Positions 6,013 through 9,726 of a stretch of 9,726 nt of DNA are shown in pieces. The stretch lies in NCBI GenBank assembly GCA_900766865.1, contig CAAFXA010000111.1, forward strand, positions 1 through 9,726, given 5' to 3'. Numbering within the stretch: the first letter of the stretch is position 1; every line of letters starts with the position of its first letter. Position numbers and translations under genes: made by a program. Below the pieces are notes generated by a model. It was given only the letters and a program-made list of their open reading frames with translations, did not search any database and had not been told where the DNA came from. The stretch comes from an uncultured Akkermansia sp. (GTDB lineage: Bacteria; Verrucomicrobiota; Verrucomicrobiia; Verrucomicrobiales; Akkermansiaceae).

Positions 6013-6846
6013 TTATGGTGCTGTGTATGGGATGAGGGTTATGCGGCCTTCGCCGTTGGCCGGGCCGTCTTCAAAAATGGGGCAATAGCCATACTCCTCC
6101 AATGTTTTCACAATGTCGGGGTAACAGTCAAGGAGCGTCAGGAGTGAAGGCTGCAGAATTGAGATGTGCTTTTGCGGGATGCCCATCTGACCAATAGTGC
6201 CACCGCGCGGCAGGTTGCCGGGCAGGGCTTCTCCGCCTCGGAAATCGACATTCAGTTCCGGCCTGCCGTGGTTGTGTTGCAGTTCGAAGGTGAGGTTCAC
6301 TGCCGTTGTCTGGTGCATATTGGCACCAACAAGTCTGTCCAGAATGAGCTCTGCATAGCCATTGTGCACTCGTACCGCCACTCCCTGTGCATTGGCAAAG
6401 ATGGAGAACAGGCCGGTCTGGCGCATACGACAGGTGTCTCTGAGGTAGCGATTGAGTTCTCCTTCAGAGAAACTGACCGTGGCGCCATTGGCGTTACGGA
6501 TGAGGACTCCGAGATCCCTTGAGGGAATTTTATCGTTGTAGCCGGCAATATCATCGAGCGATTGCGGGTTCCACATTTTCACAACCCCATACACCAGCAT
6601 GAAGAGAAAGCCCAGAAAGAGCAATACTGCCACAGTGGACCAGAAGTTGAAGCTTCGCCATATTTCAATGAGCAGGTTGCTTTTCTCCTCCGGATTATCG
6701 CCGTCCTCCTCACCAGTCTGGTTGTACAGGGTGCCGCGCGTCATGTCGTTGGGCGGTACCTGTTTGTGGAACAGGTATCCCCAGAGGGAGGTGCTATCCG
6801 GCCTCTTAACTCTGCGCTTGCGTTTTCTGTTCTGTGTGGACGCCAT
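6013..6846 (-). CDS. Single-pass membrane protein of unknown function with large extracytoplasmic domain
   Basis: This 277-residue protein has a very basic cytoplasmic N-terminus (NRKRKRRVKR, 6-15), an acidic stretch (46-54), one transmembrane helix (about 67-90) and an extracytoplasmic domain of about 185 residues. That domain contains SFSEGELNRYLRDTCRM (125-141), a segment of alternating hydrophobic residues (VAVRVHNGYAELILDRLVGA, 156-175) and a C-terminal helix before EYGYCP. A phrase like SExELNxYL followed by beta strands recalls membrane-anchored proteins with elongated beta-rich domains, but I cannot assign a family. It is the first gene of an operon with a lipoprotein and a lipid A acyltransferase fusion, so an envelope role is likely. 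The ATG at 6846 lies 14 nt from a perfect TATAAT box; M35 is a less likely start. Confidence 0.75.
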   Translation of the reverse strand: MASTQNRKRKRRVKRPDSTSLWGYLFHKQVPPNDMTRGTLYNQTGEEDGDNPEEKSNLLIEIWRSFNFWSTVAVLLFLGFLFMLVYGVVKMWNPQSLDDIAGYNDKIPSRDLGVLIRNANGATVSFSEGELNRYLRDTCRMRQTGLFSIFANAQGVAVRVHNGYAELILDRLVGANMHQTTAVNLTFELQHNHGRPELNVDFRGGEALPGNLPRGGTIGQMGIPQKHISILQPSLLTLLDCYPDIVKTLEEYGYCPIFEDGPANGEGRITLIPYTAP

Positions 6847-6860
6847 CGTGCTCGGGCTTT

Positions 6861-6888
6861 ATTATAACCTATCGGCTGCTGATGAAAA
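6861..6888 (-). promoter_or_regulatory. Promoter of the membrane protein-lipoprotein-acyltransferase fusion operon
   Basis: On the minus strand, TTTTCA (6888-6883, four of six to TTGACA) is followed after 16 nt by a perfect TATAAT (6866-6861). Expected initiation near 6854 would leave a leader of only about 8 nt before the ATG at 6846, with no room for a Shine-Dalgarno site. A run of eight T (6897-6890, minus strand) just upstream could act as an UP element or as the tail of a weak upstream terminator. Confidence 0.6.
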
Positions 6889-7008
6889 GAAAAAAAAGCC
6901 AGAGACGCCCTTTTTGCGCGACATACGGGCAGCTTTCGCAGCAGTTGTGGGATGCTGGATTTTCGGGGGCTTGTCAGTCCAATCGGGGTGGCTGCGGTAG
7001 ATGGTTGT

Positions 7009-7959
7009 TTACACCCCCAGGGCCCAGCGGAGGTATTTCTCGCTTTCCTGCCAGATGAGGCGTTTCTCGCAACCGAGCACGACCACGACAACGGAGCTGC
7101 CATGAACAGAACCACAGGAAATGAGGCAACGGCGAGCTGCGTTGGTATAGCCGGTTTTCATACCCTGTACCCAGTCGTACTTGGTGAGCAGTTTGTTGGT
7201 GTTGTTAAACGCAATCTGCTGCCCGTTGGGGCGGGTAAGCACAATCTGTTTGTCGTTGATGTAGTTGCGTATAATCGGGTTGGTATAGGCATAACAGGCG
7301 GCCAGCGCCATGTCGTATGCTGTAGAGTATTGAGGCCCTGGCAGGCCACTGGGGTTGGCAAAGTGGGTATTGCGCATGCGCATGCGGCGGGCACGGGCAT
7401 TCATCTGCTGCACAAATTTTTCCACACTTCCTGCGCTGTCGCGGGCCAGTGCCTGTGCCAGATCGTTGCAGCTGGCGGTAAGCATGGCATGCATGATGGC
7501 ACCGCGTGTGTAGCTTTCTCCAACGCGCAGTTTCGAGCGGATGGGGGTGACGCTTGTTTTGTCTGACTGCTGGATGGTCATGGGACGGTCCAGCTCGCCG
7601 GCATCGCAGGCGCAGAGAGCCGTAACAATTTTCTGCGTGCTGGCAACCTGGCGGCGTTCGTGCATGTTGTGGCCGTAGAGTACATGGCCGGTGCGGGGGT
7701 CAATCACACACACTGCTGCGCAGTTCGGCTTGGGGGCAGGGGTGGCCGGCTGGGAAAGCGGGCGAGCCGGCGCCAGGGAAGAGTTGTTGTTGTATACGCG
7801 TTTTGCTGCCGTGGGAATGGGGGTCTGCGTGTGAACAGCCGGTACATAGCTGCGATGTGTGCGGTAGCTTTTGCCGCTCAGATACCCGGCATACGTCTGG
7901 CTGCAGCTGCTGGCCAGAGCTGCTGTGCATACTGCTGCAAGATAGACAAGAAAACGCAT
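7009..7959 (-). CDS. dacA: D-alanyl-D-alanine carboxypeptidase, peptidase S11 family (PBP5-like), possible lipoprotein
   Basis: This 316-residue serine DD-peptidase trims the terminal D-Ala from peptidoglycan stem pentapeptides outside the inner membrane. The three active-site motifs are all present: S107-T-Q-K110, S163-C-N165 and K268-T-G270. Family context such as FANPSGLPGPQYSTAYDMA (200-218) supports the call. The N-terminus is a signal peptide ending in L-A-S-S-C19, which reads as a lipobox, so the protein may be lipid-anchored. It stops shortly after the catalytic domain and lacks the PBP5 C-terminal beta domain and amphipathic anchor helix, making a lipid anchor plausible. A Thr/Pro/Ala-rich linker (about 40-80) precedes the catalytic domain. 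The dacA symbol denotes the family only. It is divergent from the acyltransferase-3 gene and has a candidate leaderless promoter. Confidence 0.92.
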   Translation of the reverse strand: MRFLVYLAAVCTAALASSCSQTYAGYLSGKSYRTHRSYVPAVHTQTPIPTAAKRVYNNNSSLAPARPLSQPATPAPKPNCAAVCVIDPRTGHVLYGHNMHERRQVASTQKIVTALCACDAGELDRPMTIQQSDKTSVTPIRSKLRVGESYTRGAIMHAMLTASCNDLAQALARDSAGSVEKFVQQMNARARRMRMRNTHFANPSGLPGPQYSTAYDMALAACYAYTNPIIRNYINDKQIVLTRPNGQQIAFNNTNKLLTKYDWVQGMKTGYTNAARRCLISCGSVHGSSVVVVVLGCEKRLIWQESEKYLRWALGV

Positions 7960-7969
7960 GCGCGCATGC
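7956..7969. repeat. Perfect 14-bp palindrome over the dacA start codon
   Basis: GCATGCGCGCATGC is identical to its reverse complement. It covers the dacA ATG (7959-7957) and part of the proposed -10 box TAGCAT. It could be a repressor site or an RNA hairpin masking the start, or chance. A related GCGCATGC occurs at the start codon of the divergent gene (8072-8079). Confidence 0.4.
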
Positions 7970-7994
7970 TACCACAGCCCTATTTATTTAGCAA
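7966..7994 (-). promoter_or_regulatory. Candidate leaderless promoter of the carboxypeptidase gene
   Basis: On the minus strand, TTGCTA (7994-7989, four of six to TTGACA) is followed after exactly 17 nt by TAGCAT (7971-7966, four of six to TATAAT). Six nucleotides then separate the -10 box from the ATG at 7959, so the predicted transcript starts at about the A of the start codon. The spacing is identical to that at the lipoprotein operon. Confidence 0.4.
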
Positions 7995-8039
7995 GTCTTA
8001 ATTAAGGCATTTTTTATCTGATTCTCTGTATTTATTTGC

Positions 8040-8068
8040 TGGACAAAGTGCAGGAAATGCGCTACCCT
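8040..8068 (+). promoter_or_regulatory. Candidate leaderless promoter of the acyltransferase-3 gene
   Basis: TGGACA (8040-8045, five of six to TTGACA) is followed after exactly 17 nt by TACCCT (8063-8068, three of six to TATAAT but fitting TANNNT). Seven nucleotides separate it from the ATG at 8076. The AT-rich DNA upstream (7981-8037) could instead contain a conventional promoter, and it carries a direct repeat TATTTATTT at 7981-7989 and 8029-8037. Confidence 0.35.
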
Positions 8069-8075
8069 CCTGCGC

Positions 8076-9089
8076 ATGCAAAAAAATCAACCTATTCCGG
8101 CACAACGTGCTGTGCTGCTGGATATTTTCCGCATTATTCTTTGCATTGGTGTGGTTGTGTATCATTACACACCGGAGCGCCCGTCCAGCGGCCCTTTTAT
8201 GGTGAATGGCTTTTTTGTGATGGGTGGTTTTTTGCTTGGGGTATCATTTTTGTCCGGTAAGGCCTTTGATGTATGCCGATTTTATGAGGGCAAGGCGCGT
8301 CGGTTGCTGCCCATGTTTCTGATAGCGCTTGTTTTGGGGCTGTGGTATCGCTGCCGCGTGGGGGATGGTGCGCTGCCGCCCGGGCCTGAAGGTGAGTGGT
8401 GGCCGTTTTACCCCGTGAAGTGGCTCTCCTATTACAACACGCCTTTGTGGTATATGGGGGTGGAGTTTGTTCTGTTGTTCCTGGCACCTTTTTTCTGTTT
8501 CCTGTTTGCCGGGCGTTGGCGGCTGGTGCTGTGTACGTTGGGTATGGTGCTTCTTACGGCCTTTTATTTCTCACGGGTGCCGGAGAATGCGCCTTTCGGT
8601 AATGGGTTGTATTATTCCCCGTTGGCTCGCAGTTGGCAGTTCATGGCAGGACTTGTGGCAGCACGCCTGTTTGCCTTCATGCGCAGTAAAGGAGCGGCTC
8701 AGCGCCCCTTTGTCCGCTGGTCCACATACGGCTTATTCGGTATATTTGTGGTGTTAGGGAGTGTGCTGATGGTAATCAAACAGGTAAAACAGCTCAACTA
8801 TTGGAACTATACCTTTGAGTTTGATTTCTACACAACGCTCTTCTTTGCATTGCTGGTGCCGCTTCTCTTTGCTCAGACTCCGAGTGTGAGCCCGCGTGCT
8901 GCTCGCTGCCTGGCCTGGCTGGCGGCTCTGACATACCCGATATTCCTGCTGCATGTGGCGGTATACCACCACTGTTGCTTCTATGTATGGATGCTGCCCA
9001 AATGGGGCTTCTCGCTTACCGCTGCCGGGGTGACTCTGCTGCTTTCTGCGGCCCTCCTGTGGTTGGAGTCTCTCTGGCTGAAACGTTAG
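8076..9089 (+). CDS. Acyltransferase-3 family integral membrane protein (OafA/YrhL-like)
   Basis: This 337-residue, very hydrophobic protein has about ten predicted membrane helices. It matches the acyltransferase-3 family, which transfers acetyl or other acyl groups across the membrane to glycans, lipids or peptidoglycan. Visible family marks are LLDIFRIILCIGVVVYH with D16, R19 and H30, NGFFVMGGFLLG (44-55), a basic loop RFYEGKARRLLPMF (68-81), LWYMGVEF (124-131) and a late helix TYPIFLLH with H293. There is no fused SGNH domain, and the length fits the membrane domain alone. The substrate cannot be predicted; surface polysaccharide is a reasonable guess. The gene is monocistronic, divergent from the carboxypeptidase, and ends before a strong terminator. 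No Shine-Dalgarno motif precedes the ATG. Confidence 0.9.
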   Translation: MQKNQPIPAQRAVLLDIFRIILCIGVVVYHYTPERPSSGPFMVNGFFVMGGFLLGVSFLSGKAFDVCRFYEGKARRLLPMFLIALVLGLWYRCRVGDGALPPGPEGEWWPFYPVKWLSYYNTPLWYMGVEFVLLFLAPFFCFLFAGRWRLVLCTLGMVLLTAFYFSRVPENAPFGNGLYYSPLARSWQFMAGLVAARLFAFMRSKGAAQRPFVRWSTYGLFGIFVVLGSVLMVIKQVKQLNYWNYTFEFDFYTTLFFALLVPLLFAQTPSVSPRAARCLAWLAALTYPIFLLHVAVYHHCCFYVWMLPKWGFSLTAAGVTLLLSAALLWLESLWLKR

Positions 9090-9144
9090 TCCTGCAAGCT
9101 TTCCTGCAAACTCGTGGGGAAGTGTGTGTCCCCTGGGTATATTG

Positions 9145-9172
9145 AGCGCCGCCCGGAAAAGCGGCGCTTTTT
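9145..9172 (+). terminator. Rho-independent terminator of the acyltransferase-3 gene
   Basis: A perfect 8-bp stem AGCGCCGC (9145-9152) / GCGGCGCT (9161-9168) encloses the loop CCGGAAAA and runs into TTTTT (9168-9172). It starts 56 nt after the stop codon. The intervening stretch holds an 8-bp direct repeat TCCTGCAA (9090-9097 and 9102-9109) and a weak hairpin (GGGGA 9116-9120 with TCCCC 9129-9133) without a T run. Confidence 0.88.
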
Positions 9173-9236
9173 GCCTTCCTCTTGGTCACCTTACAGTCCG
9201 CTGTCTGTTCGAGGAACGGGGGCGTGGCAGAGGGGT

Positions 9237-9274
9237 AAAAAATCCCCCGCCTGCAAGGTGTATGCAGGCGGGGG
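9237..9274 (-). terminator. Rho-independent terminator of leuS
   Basis: Read on the minus strand, a perfect 12-bp stem CCCCCGCCTGCA (complementary arms 9274-9263 and 9255-9244) encloses a 7-nt loop and is followed, one base on, by TTTTTT (9242-9237). It begins 13 nt after the leuS stop and faces the terminator of the convergent acyltransferase gene. Confidence 0.9.
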
Positions 9275-9287
9275 CGATGGGAATGAT

Positions 9288-9726
9288 TTAGTTGGCCACG
9301 ATGTTGACCAGACGGCCGGGAACCACGATGACCTTGCGGATGGTCTTGCCGGCTGTGAACTCCTGCACGCGTGCGGAGGCCAGGGCTGTGGCTTCAACTT
9401 CCTCCTTGGGCGCATCGGCTGCCACGGTAATCTTGTCGCGCAGTTTGCCGTTTACCTGAATAACGATTTCCTTCGTATTCTCCACGAGGTACTCGGGGTT
9501 GAAGGTCGGCCATGTCTGTTGGCACAGCTGGCAGGCGGGAAGGGTGGTAAACTTCTTGCGCAGGGTGCTGTAGAGCTCCTCCGTGATGTGCGGCGCGAAG
9601 GGATTGAGCACGTGCAGCAGCTGCACATAGTCGCTCACGGTCACAGCGGCGGCACTGGTCATGGCGTTGGTGCACTCCATCATCTTGGAGATGGCAGTGT
9701 TAAAGCTCATGGCCTCGATGTCTTCC
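9288..9726 (-). CDS. leuS: Leucyl-tRNA synthetase, C-terminal part (N-terminus beyond window)
   Basis: The visible 145 residues are the C-terminal end of class I leucyl-tRNA synthetase, the cytoplasmic enzyme that charges tRNA-Leu. They cover the end of the helical anticodon-binding domain (FNTAISKMME, then HVLNPFAPHITEELYSTL) and the small C-terminal domain contacting the tRNA elbow. In the latter, IVIQVNGKLRDKI, ASARVQEFTAGKTIRKVIVV and PGRLVNIV are characteristic. The reading frame stays open to the right edge (EDIEAM just before the first internal Met), so the Met at 9710 is internal and not a start. The catalytic HIGH and KMSKS motifs and the editing domain lie outside. The gene ends before a strong terminator. 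Confidence 0.96.
   Translation of the reverse strand, partial: EDIEAMSFNTAISKMMECTNAMTSAAAVTVSDYVQLLHVLNPFAPHITEELYSTLRKKFTTLPACQLCQQTWPTFNPEYLVENTKEIVIQVNGKLRDKITVAADAPKEEVEATALASARVQEFTAGKTIRKVIVVPGRLVNIVAN

Noticed and set aside
6883..7008. Possible terminator of the carboxypeptidase gene, ending in eight T on the minus strand (6897-6890)
   Set aside because: Only an imperfect, bulged hairpin can be drawn before the T run; the tract is equally explained as AT-rich sequence upstream of the next promoter.
7372..7390. Repeated GCGCATGCGCATGCG in the carboxypeptidase gene
   Set aside because: Explained by the codons for the peptide RRMRMR within the gene; not an independent repeat.
1..9726. 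Mobile elements, CRISPR arrays, tRNA or rRNA genes, toxin-antitoxin or defence genes
   Set aside because: No transposase or integrase motifs, spaced direct repeats, cloverleaf sequences or defence-family motifs were seen on either strand; the content is core and envelope genes.

Overview
The window looks like a chromosomal stretch from a Gram-negative bacterium. It holds a lipid A-type acyltransferase domain, four predicted or possible lipoproteins, a periplasmic D-Ala-D-Ala carboxypeptidase and moderately high GC. Shine-Dalgarno motifs are nearly absent before the start codons. Gene style and the lack of Shine-Dalgarno sites fit Verrucomicrobiota (Akkermansia-like), but this is a weak inference from impression, not from a search. 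No mobile element, CRISPR array, tRNA or rRNA was seen.

Layout from left to right. (1) 1-2964, minus strand: a probable four-gene operon. In transcription order it runs Cys-containing lipoprotein, TRAM/Fe-S RNA m5U methyltransferase (RlmD-like), DtxR/MntR-type metal-dependent repressor, and a rhomboid intramembrane protease cut by the window edge. Gene spacing is 14 nt, a 4-nt ATGA overlap, and 36 nt. (2) 2965-3269: a 305-nt divergent intergenic region with a GC-rich three-way-junction-like inverted-repeat element and an AT-rich rpsT promoter. (3) 3270-3533, plus strand: rpsT (ribosomal protein S20) with its own terminator. (4) 3691-6846, minus strand: a three-gene operon of a single-pass membrane protein, a small lipoprotein and a fused LpxL-type acyltransferase/GT9-like protein. 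It has a perfect TATAAT promoter and a strong terminator. (5) 7009-7959, minus strand: an S11-family D-Ala-D-Ala carboxypeptidase. It is divergent from (6) 8076-9089, plus strand: an integral-membrane acyltransferase-3 protein. (7) 9288-9726, minus strand: the C-terminal end of leucyl-tRNA synthetase. Two terminators face each other between (6) and (7).

Together these are ordinary translation genes (rpsT, leuS, rlmD-like) interleaved with an envelope set: lipid A acylation, possible glycosyl transfer, peptidoglycan trimming, membrane O-acylation and lipoproteins. The two points most worth attention are the acyltransferase-GT9 fusion, whose GT9 half seems to have lost family hallmarks, and a recurring promoter geometry. 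In that geometry TANNNT -10 boxes lie only 6-7 nt before the start codon of three operon-leading genes, with a -35-like box exactly 17 nt upstream. Combined with the missing Shine-Dalgarno sites, this suggests leaderless mRNAs.
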